Positions 1 to 8,364 of a stretch of DNA of 64,000 bases are shown here, piece after piece. The stretch comes from Flexifilum sp963727545. GTDB taxonomy: Bacteria; Chloroflexota; Anaerolineae; Aggregatilineales; Phototrophicaceae. Under the pieces are notes generated by a model, which saw only the letters and a program-made list of their open reading frames with translations, ran no database searches and was not told the origin of the DNA. The translations under genes were made by a program, and so were the position numbers. Numbering within the stretch: position 1 is the stretch's first letter; the number at the start of each line of letters is the position of its first letter. The stretch is from the NCBI GenBank assembly GCA_963727545.1, contig CAVSGS010000020.1:124001-188000 (forward strand), given 5' to 3'.

Positions 1-73
1 AAATCAGCAGTAATTCCAAGCTCACACCTCCCAAAATCGGGGCTATTATAGTGTCAACCTAAGGAGATCGCAC

Positions 74-739
74 ATGATTGAGCGAGCGAATGGCGACAGC
101 GCGGCAAGCGCTGCGCGCCGGGGTATCCGTCAGCGAATTTTCGCGTGGGCGCAGGCGCGCACCCACGACGTTGGCAGTGAATACGATGCGCAGGTCGATC
201 CCCACAAGCGGCGGCTGTTTGCTGGAATCAGCGGCACGGTGCTTGAATTCGGCGCGGGCACGGGCGAAAACTTCCCCTTCTACCCAACCGGCATCCACTG
301 GATCGGCGTCGAGCCGAATCTCTACATGCAGAATCGGCTGCTGGAGACCGCCCAACACTACGCCATCAGTGGCGAACTCCGCACCGGCGTCGCCGAGCAC
401 CTGCCGGTCGCGGACGCCAGTGTCGATACGGTCGTCGGCACGCTGGTCATGTGCTCGGTCGGCGATCAGGCGCAAGCGCTGCGCGAAATCTTGCGCGTGC
501 TGCGTCCCGGCGGACGCTACATCTTCGTCGAGCACGTCGCCGCCGAACCGGACAGCGGACTCTACCGAACGCAGCGCTTCGTCCAGCCGATTTGGTCGTT
601 CCTCGGCGATGGCTGCCACCCCGACCGCGACACCGCCGCCGCGATCGAAGGCGCAGGCTTCGCGCGAGTCGAGATCACGCCGTTTCGCGCGCCGGTCCCC
701 TTCGTCGGTCCCCACATCGCCGGCTACGCGATCAAATGA
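74..739 (+). CDS. class I SAM-dependent methyltransferase
   Basis: A 221-residue protein that should transfer a methyl group from S-adenosylmethionine; the acceptor is unknown. The glycine-rich SAM motif VLEFGAGTGENFPFY lies near residue 55, followed by an acidic residue ending the next strand (GVEPN) and the later motifs DTVVGTLVMCSV and LRPGGRYIFVEH. The layout resembles the methyltransferase type 11 / METTL7-like group. The ATG has a good ribosome site (AAGGAG, 61-66) and a possible -10 (TATTAT) just upstream. It is a single plus-strand gene that converges on the glycosyltransferase cluster. The fold is secure, the substrate is not. Confidence 0.85.
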   Translation: MIERANGDSAASAARRGIRQRIFAWAQARTHDVGSEYDAQVDPHKRRLFAGISGTVLEFGAGTGENFPFYPTGIHWIGVEPNLYMQNRLLETAQHYAISGELRTGVAEHLPVADASVDTVVGTLVMCSVGDQAQALREILRVLRPGGRYIFVEHVAAEPDSGLYRTQRFVQPIWSFLGDGCHPDRDTAAAIEGAGFARVEITPFRAPVPFVGPHIAGYAIK

Positions 740-745
740 TCTTTG

Positions 746-809
746 AACCGCCAAGACGCCAAGGACAGGGAGAAAATCCGCTTGGCGATCTTGGCGTCTT
801 GGCGGTTTA
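746..809. terminator. inverted repeat, CCGCCAAGACGCCAAG family, between convergent genes
   Basis: Left arm AACCGCCAAGACGCCAAG and right arm CTTGGCGTCTTGGCGGTT can pair, and the right arm runs into TTTATTTATTTTT. It separates the plus-strand methyltransferase from the minus-strand glycosyltransferase, so it is well placed as a bidirectional terminator. The same arm recurs near 15175, 15300, 19920 and 58457, so it is also an interspersed repeat. Confidence 0.7.
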
Positions 810-1907
810 TTTATTTTTCTTCTGGAATTCGTCCCACGCGCGGTCGAGGTAGGCGGCGATCTGCTGGTTGAACAGCGCCGTGTCGAACTGCTCGGCGTGC
901 TGGCGGATCGCTGCCGGATCGTACTTTGAGGCATCGAAGTCGCGCATAACCGCCATTAGGCTCTCGACCGTCATCTCACTGAACAGCTCGCCGGTCACGC
1001 CGGGGATCACGGTATCGAGCGCGCCGCCACCGCCATAAGCAATCACGGGACGTCCGGCGGCTTCCGCTTGCACCGGCGTGATGCCAAAATCCTCCAAGCC
1101 GGGGAACAAGAACGCCTTGCACCGAGCCATCAGATCGGGTAAATCGTCGTCCGCGACGTAGCCGAGAAACTCAACCGTCGGTCCTGCTAGCGCTTGCAGT
1201 CGTTCGAGGTCGCGCCCCTTGCCGCCCACCTTGAGCGGCAAGCCGAGCTTCGTCGCCGCCTGCACCGCTAAGTCGATCCGCTTGTAGGGGATCAACCGCG
1301 AGACGACCAAGTAATAATCCTCGACCGTGTTCGACGGCTGAAAGCGCGTCGTATCGACCGGCGGGTAGATGATCTCCGAGTCGCGGTCGTAGTAGGTCTG
1401 AATCCGCTGTTGAATCTCAGTCGAAATGGCGATGAAGCGATCGACCCGCTGCGCTGCCGCGTAATCCCAACGTCGCATGGCAGCGATCAGCGGGCGCAAG
1501 CCCAACTCAACCACGCCGCCCAATCCTTCGCGGGCGATGTAAGCGTCCAACTGCCAGACGTAGCGCGTCGGCGCAAGGCAGTAACAGACGTGCAGGGTCT
1601 GATCGTCGTGCTGCAAGCCGTGACAGAAGCCACTTTTGTTGCTCAGAATCACGTCGTAAGCGGAGAGATCCAACCCGCCCCACGCGAGCGGATAGATCGG
1701 CAGGTAAGCTTGGTGATGGGTATGGATGCCGGGCAGCTTGTCGATCCACAGCGTCTTGATGTCCCAGTCGCGGTAGAAAGCGGGCATCAACTCCGGCGCG
1801 TAGAGACCGGTATAGACCGGGCTAGCGGGATACTGCGCGACCAGCGTTTCGAGCACGTCCTCCGCGCCACCGCGCTGATTGAGCCAGTCATGGACGAGGG
1901 CGATCAA
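807..1907 (-). CDS. glycosyltransferase family 4 (GT-B fold)
   Basis: A 366-residue GT-B glycosyltransferase. The N-terminal acceptor half begins IALVHDWLNQRGGAEDVLE, the usual start of mannosyl- or rhamnosyl-type GT4 enzymes. The C-terminal half carries the sugar-nucleotide region: VSRLIPYKRIDLAVQA, then VEFLGYVADDDLPDLMARCKAFLFPGLEDFGITPVQAEAAGRPVIAYG, with the EDFGITPVQAEA motif of the family. The best start is a TTG at 1907 preceded by GTGAGG, and it overlaps a repeat. It probably acts with the two GT2 enzymes and the RmlD-like reductase downstream-to-upstream on this strand, in cell-surface polysaccharide or glycolipid synthesis. Sugar specificity cannot be read. Confidence 0.88.
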   Translation of the reverse strand: MIALVHDWLNQRGGAEDVLETLVAQYPASPVYTGLYAPELMPAFYRDWDIKTLWIDKLPGIHTHHQAYLPIYPLAWGGLDLSAYDVILSNKSGFCHGLQHDDQTLHVCYCLAPTRYVWQLDAYIAREGLGGVVELGLRPLIAAMRRWDYAAAQRVDRFIAISTEIQQRIQTYYDRDSEIIYPPVDTTRFQPSNTVEDYYLVVSRLIPYKRIDLAVQAATKLGLPLKVGGKGRDLERLQALAGPTVEFLGYVADDDLPDLMARCKAFLFPGLEDFGITPVQAEAAGRPVIAYGGGGALDTVIPGVTGELFSEMTVESLMAVMRDFDASKYDPAAIRQHAEQFDTALFNQQIAAYLDRAWDEFQKKNK

Positions 1908-2000
1908 ACCTCACCCTTTCCATAGGGAGAAGAAGAAAAACAAGGCGCAGCGGGTTTAAGTCCCCTCGCCCCATGGAGAGGGGATTTAGGGGTGAGGTTG
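1908..2000. repeat. CTCACC/GGTGAGG interspersed inverted repeat
   Basis: AACCTCACCC at the left and GGGTGAGGTT at the right flank an inner CCCCTCGCCCCATGGAGAGGGG. The same word family (CTCCCCTC...GGGGTGAGGT) recurs at 12151, 22846, 25949, 26536, 29980 and 54301. The left arm overlaps the first codons of the glycosyltransferase at 1907. Confidence 0.6.
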
Positions 2001-2028
2001 GTAGGGGCGTTATATATAACGCCCCTAC
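2001..2028. repeat. GTAGGGGC palindrome, core GTTATATATAAC
   Basis: A perfect 28-bp palindrome with arms GTAGGGGC and GCCCCTAC. The identical element occurs at 24835 and 53095. It lies in the short gap upstream of the glycosyltransferase and downstream of rnhB. There is no T-run after the stem, so it is not a classical terminator. Confidence 0.9.
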
Positions 2029-2046
2029 GGAAAGCGCGATCCGCCA

Positions 2047-2722
2047 TCATTCTTCTTCCTCGAACGGCAGCGGCAGCTGCGCCAGCGGCTTATACGTCAT
2101 GCGATGCAGCGGACACGCACCGTGATCGCGGATCGCGGCTTGGTGCTGTTTCGTGCCGTAGCCCTTATGCGCCGCGAAGCCGTACTGCGGATAATCGGCG
2201 TCGTACTCGACCATCCACGCATCGCGCGAAACCTTCGCCAACACGCTCGCGGCGGCGATACTCAGCGACAGTTGATCGCCTTTGACAATCGCCTGATAGG
2301 GCAGGTCGCGGTCCGGGAGTCCGCGCCACTTAATCGAGTCGATCAGCAGAAATTCGGGGTCAACTTGTGGGAAGTCGGCGATCAGGGCGGCGACTGCCCG
2401 CTGCATCGCCAAGCAGCGTCGCCGGGACGATCTTCAGCGCGTCGATCTCGCCCGCTTCAGCACGCCCGACACCCCAGCCACAGGCGGTCGTCTTGATGGT
2501 GTCGATCAGGCTTTCGCGGGCATGAGCGGTCAGCAGCTTGCTATCGCGAACGCCGTGTAGAACTTGCAGCAGGTCGTCACGTTCGAGCGGCAAACAGACC
2601 GCTCCCGCCGCGACCGGACCTGCCCACGCGCCGCGCCCCGCCTCATCGATGCCGACGATCCAGCGATAGCCGCGCGCGATCAGGTCGTGCTCAAACGTCA
2701 GGCTGGCGGTCTTGTCGTGCAT
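2047..2722 (-). CDS. rnhB: ribonuclease HII, interrupted by a +1 frameshift
   Basis: RNase HII cuts the RNA strand of RNA/DNA hybrids and removes ribonucleotides misincorporated in DNA. The first half (2360-2722) has the signature YRWIVGIDEAGRGAWAGPV, with the catalytic Asp-Glu of IDEAGRG, plus DSKLL. The second half (2047-2412) has FLLIDSIKWRGL, KGDQLSLSIAAASVLAKVSRD and YPQYGFAAHKGYGT, supplying the other carboxylates. Reading shifts near 2407, where CTGCTTGGCGATG would read through as CTGCTTGCGATG if one G were removed. Joined length is about 224 residues, normal for the family. The start overlaps the end of the upstream glycosyltransferase. A sequencing insertion is more likely than a true pseudogene. 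Confidence 0.9.
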
Positions 2723-3446
2723 AAATGCCCTTGCGCCAGTTCTGCCGGATATCCCAGATTTCCCGCAGGATGTTGAGCGAGTCCTGAATCACGCGCATCC
2801 GGCTGTCGGCGTCGAAGTACCACGTGATCGGCACTTCGCGGATGCTGTAGCCGCGGCGCTTGGCGACGAACAGCAGCTCGACGTCGTAGCCGATGCCGTT
2901 CATCTGCTGGACGCCGAACAAATCCTCGGCGACCGCGCCCTTGAACATCTTGAAGCCGCACTGCGTATCTTCAAAATCAGGCAGCGCCATCAACTTGATG
3001 ATCCAGTTGTTGATCCGACCCATGAGGTGCCGGTATTCCGGCTCGTTGATCCGGCGCGCGCCTTCGCCCTCGCGCGTGGCAATACTGACGTCGCAGTCGC
3101 CCGCAGCGGGCGGCAGGAATTTGACGATCTCGTCAATCGGCATGGATAAATCCACGTCGCAGATGAAGCGATACTCACCGGTCGCCGCCAACATCCCCGC
3201 CTTGAGCGCCCGTCCCTTGCCGCGCTCCGGCAGTGTGATCAACTGAACGTAGGGATGGGCTTCTGCGAAGCTTCGCGTGATCTCGGCGGTGCGGTCGGTG
3301 CTGCCGTTCTCGACGACGATCACCTCGGCGTCGTAGGGCTGCGCTTGCAGGAAGGCGTCGATCTTCGTAAGGCACGGCGGCAAGCGCTGTTCTTCGTTGA
3401 GTGCCGGGATGATGATCGACAAATGAGGCTGTGTAGACACGTTCAA
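2691..3446 (-). CDS. glycosyltransferase family 2, dolichyl-phosphate-sugar synthase type
   Basis: A roughly 250-residue GT-A enzyme. It begins LSIIIPALNEEQRLPPCL, with AEVIVVENGSTDRT and the metal-binding DVDLSMP (DXD-like) motif near residue 100, then DTQCGFKMFKG. That set is typical of polyprenyl-phosphate glucosyl or mannosyl synthases such as ALG5. No C-terminal membrane helices are seen. A GTG at 3452 is possible, but TTG at 3446 is 6 nt after GGAGAA and fits better. It overlaps rnhB by about 30 nt and follows another GT2 enzyme, so it is probably cotranscribed. Confidence 0.88.
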   Translation of the reverse strand: MNVSTQPHLSIIIPALNEEQRLPPCLTKIDAFLQAQPYDAEVIVVENGSTDRTAEITRSFAEAHPYVQLITLPERGKGRALKAGMLAATGEYRFICDVDLSMPIDEIVKFLPPAAGDCDVSIATREGEGARRINEPEYRHLMGRINNWIIKLMALPDFEDTQCGFKMFKGAVAEDLFGVQQMNGIGYDVELLFVAKRRGYSIREVPITWYFDADSRMRVIQDSLNILREIWDIRQNWRKGIYARQDRQPDV

Positions 3447-3471
3447 GCACACTTCTCCAGCGGGTGATCCG

Positions 3472-4479
3472 CTAACGCCGCGTCAATCGGGCTTCTAGCT
3501 CGGCATCAGTCAGCCGCCGCGCTGACTGAATTGCGCGGCGTTTGGGCAGCATTCGTGGGATACCCAGTACCCCGGCGATCATGCCGCGCAGCCGAGCGCG
3601 CGCCGCCGCCCCGCGCCACGCGCGCAGCGCCTCCCATGCCAGCCCGATCTGCGCCCGTACGACGCGCCCGCCGTATTTGCGCCACAACGGGAAGTCCTTG
3701 ACCAAGACGAAGATCAGGTTGCGCCCGTCGTAGAAGCTGGCAGTCACGCCGCCGCCGGTTGCCGACAGATGATGGTACACGATAGCGGCGGGTGTGTAAA
3801 GACAGCGCCAGCCCGCCAGATTCGCCCGCCAGCCGAGGTCGACGTCTTCCAGCGAGAAGAAGAAATCGTCGTCCAGCAGCCCAACTTGATCGAGCAGCGC
3901 CTTCCGATACACCGACGAACCGCCACAAGCGCTGAAAACGTATTCTTCCTGATCGAACGGATCGCCGTCCGGCTGCCAGACGCCGCGATTCCCCGCCCGC
4001 CCGTCGATGGTGAAGTAGTCGCCCGCCGTGTGGATGCGGTCGCGCTGGTCGAACAGCAGCATTTTGCTGGCGACGCTGCCGACTTCCGGGTGCCGTGCGA
4101 AGGCGTCGATCACCGCCGCCGCCCAGCCTTCATCGACTTCGGTGTCGTTGTTCAGCAAGGCGATATAGTCGCCGGTGGCTGCCTGCATTCCAGCGTTGCA
4201 GGCTCCGGTGAAGCCGCGATTCTCCGGCAGTTCGACCAGCACCACTTCGGGATAGTCGCGCTTGATCATCGTGCGCGACTCGTCGTGCGAGTCGTTGTCC
4301 GCGATGATGATTTCGAGGCGCGGATAGGTCTGCCGCCGCAGCGCATCGAGGCAAGTCGGCAGAAACTTCGCGCCGTTCCAGTTGGGAATGACGATCGAAA
4401 GCAGTTCCGAGTACCGAGTACTGAGTACCGAGTGGTCTAGCTGACTCTGTACGTCTGGCGTGGTCACGCTTGTCGCCAT
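3472..4479 (-). CDS. glycosyltransferase family 2, rhamnosyltransferase-like
   Basis: A GT-A enzyme of about 335 residues. LSIVIPNWNGAKFLPTCLDAL starts the catalytic domain, then LEIIIADNDSHDES, GFTGACNAGMQAATGDYIALLNNDTEVD (the NND motif) and FFFSLEDVDLGWRANLAGW. This is the WbbL/rhamnosyltransferase-like layout, which matches the RmlD-like gene next to it. An ATG at 4479 is the likely start. The first 25 or so residues lie outside the conserved domain and include HSVLSTRYSEL, encoded by a copy of the interspersed TACTCGG/TACTCAG heptamer repeat (4403-4433). No in-frame start lies after the repeat, so the repeat appears to be translated. Confidence 0.88.
   Translation of the reverse strand: MATSVTTPDVQSQLDHSVLSTRYSELLSIVIPNWNGAKFLPTCLDALRRQTYPRLEIIIADNDSHDESRTMIKRDYPEVVLVELPENRGFTGACNAGMQAATGDYIALLNNDTEVDEGWAAAVIDAFARHPEVGSVASKMLLFDQRDRIHTAGDYFTIDGRAGNRGVWQPDGDPFDQEEYVFSACGGSSVYRKALLDQVGLLDDDFFFSLEDVDLGWRANLAGWRCLYTPAAIVYHHLSATGGGVTASFYDGRNLIFVLVKDFPLWRKYGGRVVRAQIGLAWEALRAWRGAAARARLRGMIAGVLGIPRMLPKRRAIQSARRLTDAELEARLTRR
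4403..4433. repeat. TACTCGG/TACTCAG heptamer run inside a coding region
   Basis: Four to five 7-bp units (GTACCGA, GTACTGA on the plus strand) in the N-terminal codons of the GT2 gene. They are the same units as in the intergenic runs nearby. Confidence 0.8.
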
Positions 4480-4510
4480 ACCCAAACCACGCGACACAGA
4501 TCGCCGCTTC

Positions 4511-4662
4511 TACCCGGTACTCGGTACTCGGTACTCAGTTCTTGCTTTTGACTTAGTCCTCGAACCTCAGTCCTCAGTCCTTGCTTTTCACTCAGTCCTC
4601 GGTACTCGGTACTCGGTACTATCTTTTGACTCAGTCCTCGGTACTCAGTACTCAGTACTTGT
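4511..4662. repeat. large TACTCGG/TACTCAG heptamer array
   Basis: About 150 bp made almost wholly of 7-bp units (TACTCGG, TACTCAG, TCCTCGG, TCCTCAG), broken by TTGCTTTTGAC-like spacers. It fills the gap between the GT2 gene and the RmlD-like gene. Period 7 and unit variation are visible directly. Confidence 0.9.
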
Positions 4663-5514
4663 TTACACCTCATCGCGCAAGCCTTCTTTGACGAGGAACT
4701 CGTCCACCGCCTCGCGCCAATCGCGCAGGGTGATGCCGATACTCGCCCCGGCGAGGTTCGCCAGCGGCGCATATTCCGGCGGCGTCGAAGCCCGCTGCCA
4801 CATCTGGCTGGTGATCGGCTCAATCGGCGTCGCTTCGTAACCGGCGCGGTCGAGCACGTGGCGGGCGAGATCGTAGCGCGAGCAGTAACCCTCGTTGACG
4901 AAGTGATAAATGCCATAGCGGTTCGTTTCGACCAGCTTGGCGATGGCGTCGGCGAGATCATCGTTGTAGGTCGGGTTAGCGACCTCGTTGACGACCACCC
5001 GCAGCGGCTTGCCGACCAGCGCCGCGCTCAGAATCGACTGCAAGAAGTTCTTGCCGCCATGCGCGAACAGCCATGCCGTCCGCACGATGTAATGACGCGG
5101 ATTGACCCGCATGACCGCCTGCTCGCCGACCCATTTGCTGTAACCGTAGGGGTTGATCGGCGCGGTCGGATCGTACTCACGATAGGGCTGGTTCGCCTTG
5201 CCGTTGAAGACCTCGTTGCTGCTGACCATCAGGATCGATGCGCCGACTTCTGCCGCCGCCAGCGCGACGTTCTGCGCACCGAAGCCGTTGATGCGGATCG
5301 CCAGCTCCGGGTCGCGGGCGCAGCCGTCGACATCCGTCCACGCCGCCGGATGCACGATCAGGTCGGGTTTCGCCGCGCCAACGAATTCGCGCGTCGCCGC
5401 AAAATCGGCGATGTCGAACTCGGCAGCGTCCGCCGGGACGAGGCTGTGTCGCTTGAGCGCCTTCGTCAACTGACCGCCTAATCGTCCCGCCGCCCCCGTG
5501 ATCAAAACCCGCAT
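4663..5514 (-). CDS. dTDP-4-dehydrorhamnose reductase family (RmlD-like)
   Basis: A 283-residue NAD(P)-dependent short-chain reductase of the extended type. The Rossmann motif GAAGRLGGQL is at the N-terminus, followed by HPAAWTDVDGCARDPELA and the catalytic Tyr-Lys in NPYGYSKWVGE, then RTAWLFAHGGKNFLQ. These are diagnostic of RmlD/RfbD, which makes dTDP-L-rhamnose as the last step of that pathway. The ATG has an AAGGAG site six bases upstream. Its location next to rhamnosyltransferase-like GT2 genes supports a role in surface glycan synthesis. Other rml genes are not in the window. Confidence 0.88.
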   Translation of the reverse strand: MRVLITGAAGRLGGQLTKALKRHSLVPADAAEFDIADFAATREFVGAAKPDLIVHPAAWTDVDGCARDPELAIRINGFGAQNVALAAAEVGASILMVSSNEVFNGKANQPYREYDPTAPINPYGYSKWVGEQAVMRVNPRHYIVRTAWLFAHGGKNFLQSILSAALVGKPLRVVVNEVANPTYNDDLADAIAKLVETNRYGIYHFVNEGYCSRYDLARHVLDRAGYEATPIEPITSQMWQRASTPPEYAPLANLAGASIGITLRDWREAVDEFLVKEGLRDEV

Positions 5515-5649
5515 ACCTGCTCCTTGCCCAATTCCTTATTCCATCGATGTGGGGACAGCGTGCTTGCTTCGCAAGCCTGAAACCTGCCCCTACGCTGCTG
5601 TTTCATAAAAACGGCTCTTGCTGAAAGCTAAGCGCTGACTGCTAAAAGC

Positions 5650-6369
5650 TTAATACGCCGTCATCAAGATTTTATCGTCGCTGGCGTCGCCGCTCCAAAT
5701 CGGGCTGAAAAAGCGATTGTGCAGTTCGACCACTTCGGCGACGTCCGTCACCGGCTCGATCACTTCACGCCCCAACGCCGCCTTGCGCCAGCCGAAATCG
5801 GTCATGTTCGCCGATCCCTTGAACGCCAGCAGCCCATCGATCACGATGATCTTTTGATGCGGAAAGTATTGGCTTTCGTTGGGAAACAGGCGAATGTTCA
5901 TACGCGGCGCTTCGTCGGTGTAATCGGTCAGTTCACGCGCCATCGCTTCGGATTTCACGCCGGAGACGACGCCGCGCACGTCGACCCGCTGCGCCGTCAG
6001 CTTGAGCGCGCCCAGCAGCAGCGCGCTTATGCCGTAAGTCGTGAAATGGACGAAGCGTTCGGCAGCTTGCAGCGCCGCGAACAGCGCCCGCATCGGCGGA
6101 TAGTACGCTTGTGGCGCTGCCAGCGACTCACGCGTGCTGCGGGCGATCTGCGCCAAATCCCGGCAGTGGTCGATCAGATTATCAAAGCCGATGCCTAAGC
6201 CTTTGTAATCCAAATAGGGGCTGATGGTCGGGAATTCGTCGGTGGCGAGATAGCGCACGCCGCAGACCGGGCAGCAGCCTTCGACGTCGCTCAGCAGCGC
6301 GAAACAGCGTTCGCATAAATGCTGCGGCGGTGTGAAGCGCAGCAGCGCATCGAGGTCGAAGCTGTCCAC
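5650..6369 (-). CDS. phospholipase D-like protein with N-terminal zinc ribbon
   Basis: A 239-residue protein. Residues 18-37 hold two CxxC pairs (CERC and CPVC), a likely zinc ribbon. One HKD motif is present: PHQKIIVIDGLLAFKGSANMT (H-x-K-x4-D, then GSAN), so an active enzyme would be a dimer, as in Nuc-type PLD nucleases. No signal peptide is visible. The ATG directly abuts the stop of the next gene upstream (6370), implying translational coupling with that unknown protein. Whether it cleaves nucleic acid or phospholipid cannot be told. The zinc ribbon and lack of export signal favour an intracellular nucleic acid role. Confidence 0.75.
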   Translation of the reverse strand: MDSFDLDALLRFTPPQHLCERCFALLSDVEGCCPVCGVRYLATDEFPTISPYLDYKGLGIGFDNLIDHCRDLAQIARSTRESLAAPQAYYPPMRALFAALQAAERFVHFTTYGISALLLGALKLTAQRVDVRGVVSGVKSEAMARELTDYTDEAPRMNIRLFPNESQYFPHQKIIVIDGLLAFKGSANMTDFGWRKAALGREVIEPVTDVAEVVELHNRFFSPIWSGDASDDKILMTAY

Positions 6370-6759
6370 CTAAGCGCCGCTCCAGCGCGCAAACACGTGC
6401 TCGACTTCAGCGTGCCAGTAGCCCTCGAACTCGCTGACGTCGACGCCGCGCTCCGCCATCCCGCGAAAGAAGCCTGCGCCGGGGACACCCGTCGATTTAG
6501 AGACGACCAAGGCGCACAGCGGACCCTCTCCCGCTTGATCGGCAGCCGCACAAACTTGACCCAACAACCGGGTGAAGGCATACGAACCGGGATGAATGTA
6601 GATCGGCAGCAGCAGCGCCAAATCGCCGTAGGTGATGATCCGCCGCTGCTTCGCCACCTCGATTAGCTCGATGTGCATCGCCTCGCGCATCACTTCCCAT
6701 TCGACTTCGGTCAGGGTGAAACGTGGCGTCGGCTTGAACACGCGCTTCGGCTCAGCCAT
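6370..6759 (-). CDS. unknown 129-residue protein coupled to the PLD-like gene
   Basis: I do not recognise a family with certainty. Visible segments are an N-terminal helix (EVEWEVMREAMHIELIEVAKQRR), then RIITYGDLALLLP and LCALVVSKSTGVPGAGFFRGM. The order 'YGDLA ... ALVVSKSTGVPGAGFF' loosely recalls the DNA-binding half of alkylguanine-transferase-like proteins, but there is no PCHR-type active site. Its stop codon is immediately followed by the ATG of the PLD-like gene, and its start overlaps the end of the TMEM175-like gene by 8 nt, so the three are probably one transcript. Confidence 0.6.
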   Translation of the reverse strand: MAEPKRVFKPTPRFTLTEVEWEVMREAMHIELIEVAKQRRIITYGDLALLLPIYIHPGSYAFTRLLGQVCAAADQAGEGPLCALVVSKSTGVPGAGFFRGMAERGVDVSEFEGYWHAEVEHVFARWSGA

Positions 6760-7426
6760 GACCGCTCTCGAACATAGTCCGCTGAGTGTGTTCGCGCGGG
6801 AAGAGATAGCGCAGTACGAACACCACCGGGATCATGAGCGCCCACGAGAGTTCGGCGTAACGAGTGTAAGTCAAAGCGACCGGGATCGACAGCAGAAAAA
6901 TCAGCGGGGGCACGAGCATCCGCAGCGCGATGTAGAAGCTTACGCCGCGCGGGATCTCGTCTTTAGTCATGTGCCGCGACCAAGCGTACAACCACAGCGC
7001 CAGTTCCGAGATGCCCACCAACGCCAGCGAGACGGCGTACATGATGATCACTAACGGCTGCTCAGGATACGTCCCCAAAGCATTAGTCGCCACCGGCACG
7101 AACGCGACGAACATCAGGAGGATCACGTTTAACCAGATCAAGCCACTGTTGTAACGCACGATCAAACGAAACAGGCGGTGATGCAGCAGCCAGTACATGC
7201 CGATGACCATGAAACTGAGGATGTAGACAAAGATGTGCGGTGCCAGTCCGAGCAGTGCATCCCCGATTTGCGCTGAAACGAGATTGGGTTCAAGTTCCGG
7301 CAGGCGAATTTCCAGCGCCATCAGCGTGATCGCAATCGCCATCACCGCATCGCTGAAAAAAACAATTCGCTCAAAACCGAGCGAGTCCTGCTGCTCATCC
7401 GCCGCGTGTTGGTGGGAGTTTGCCAT
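6752..7426 (-). CDS. TMEM175-family potassium channel-like protein
   Basis: A 224-residue integral membrane protein with six likely helices. The family signature FSDAVMAIAITLMALEIRLPE is in helix 1 (residues 24-44). This matches the RxxxFSDAVxAIAITLL pattern of bacterial TMEM175 channels (formerly DUF1211), which conduct K+ as tetramers. The N-terminus is short and hydrophilic. It is the first gene of a tight minus-strand group with the unknown protein and the PLD-like gene. The functional link among the three is unclear. Confidence 0.85.
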   Translation of the reverse strand: MANSHQHAADEQQDSLGFERIVFFSDAVMAIAITLMALEIRLPELEPNLVSAQIGDALLGLAPHIFVYILSFMVIGMYWLLHHRLFRLIVRYNSGLIWLNVILLMFVAFVPVATNALGTYPEQPLVIIMYAVSLALVGISELALWLYAWSRHMTKDEIPRGVSFYIALRMLVPPLIFLLSIPVALTYTRYAELSWALMIPVVFVLRYLFPREHTQRTMFESGHG

Positions 7427-7491
7427 TCTGCCCCCTGTGATCGTCCAGTCAGTCGCCCATCTGCGCGGCTTATGATAAATCGAGGCTCAGG

Positions 7492-8241
7492 CTAGCGCAA
7501 TATTAGGGTCAGCGTCGTATCGTCGGTGCGCACTTCCGCGAGTGTGTACACGCTGTTCCCGGCAGAGACCGAAAGCTGCTGGATCACGTTGTTTGCCGAC
7601 TGCTCGATCTGGCTGACGATATCGCTAAACGCCTGCTGCGACGGACTGTAGAGCGTGCCACCGTAATCGATTCCCGCCGCGACCACGCGCCGTGCCGCCG
7701 CATCCCAACGCAGCACGATCCCGACCGTCTGCTCGAAACCGCCCAACTGCGGAATCGCTACGTCAGCGTAGACGACGGCTCCGCCGGGGCGCAGATCGAT
7801 GCGCCCGTTGCGGAAACGCGGATCGGACGAATTGGCACTGCAAATGGTCGTGCGCTGGCGACAAAGGTCGTTCAGTCCGGCTTCGGTGAACGTAGCGACC
7901 GCCAGCGCCTCGCCGGTCGTACTCGCCCCGGTCGTGAAGCTGTAGAGCTGCGGGTTATCGTTGTTGAACGTCTGCGGGCTGTAGTCGCCGAGGTTGACGG
8001 TCACCTGCGCCGGTTCAGTCGGGTCTTGCAGTTGAACGGTCGGCTGCGGCGTGGCGACGAAGACTTGCGCCGTATCGCCTTCGGGAACCATGCCCGCCAA
8101 CCGCGCCCCAATCTGCGGTAGGAAGAACAGCAGCGCCACGACGAGCACCGCGCTGAGCAGCGCAAACACGGATAAACAGCCGCAAGTCAGCGGCAGCAGC
8201 GACGACCGCCGTCGCGGTCGTACGATTTGGGTCTGATCCAT
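7492..8241 (-). CDS. membrane-anchored protein of unknown function
   Basis: About 249 residues from the ATG at 8241 (MDQTQIVRPRRR). A longer reading to 8316 exists but adds a non-conserved tail. After a basic N-terminus a single helix follows (LTCGCLSVFALLSAVLVVALLFFLP, about residues 19-43), so the body should lie outside the membrane. The body has no domain I recognise. It is Ser/Thr/Gln-rich and ends in alternating beta-like segments. It may form a transcription unit with the protein at 8365-9069. Confidence 0.6.
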   Translation of the reverse strand: MDQTQIVRPRRRSSLLPLTCGCLSVFALLSAVLVVALLFFLPQIGARLAGMVPEGDTAQVFVATPQPTVQLQDPTEPAQVTVNLGDYSPQTFNNDNPQLYSFTTGASTTGEALAVATFTEAGLNDLCRQRTTICSANSSDPRFRNGRIDLRPGGAVVYADVAIPQLGGFEQTVGIVLRWDAAARRVVAAGIDYGGTLYSPSQQAFSDIVSQIEQSANNVIQQLSVSAGNSVYTLAEVRTDDTTLTLILR

Positions 8242-8364
8242 CAACGGATACCACCTCGTCTCGAATACACCCTCGCATTGTACGCGATCTAGCAATCGCA
8301 ACAAGGGGCGTAACAAAATCGTAGGCGAACAGCCCGCCAGCAGTCGGCAAGCTAATCGCTCACG

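Noticed and set aside
2047..2722. Programmed frameshifting in rnhB and the other broken genes
   Set aside because: Break contexts share no slippery sequence or stem, and genes without known recoding are affected. Insertion errors explain them more simply.
4511..4662. CRISPR-like array
   Set aside because: Units are 7 bp, nearly contiguous and variable. There are no spacers of even length and no cas genes.
5650..7426. Anti-phage defence system
   Set aside because: A PLD-like protein and a channel are suggestive, but there is no sensor domain, mobile element or other defence gene nearby. It is kept only as an open observation.
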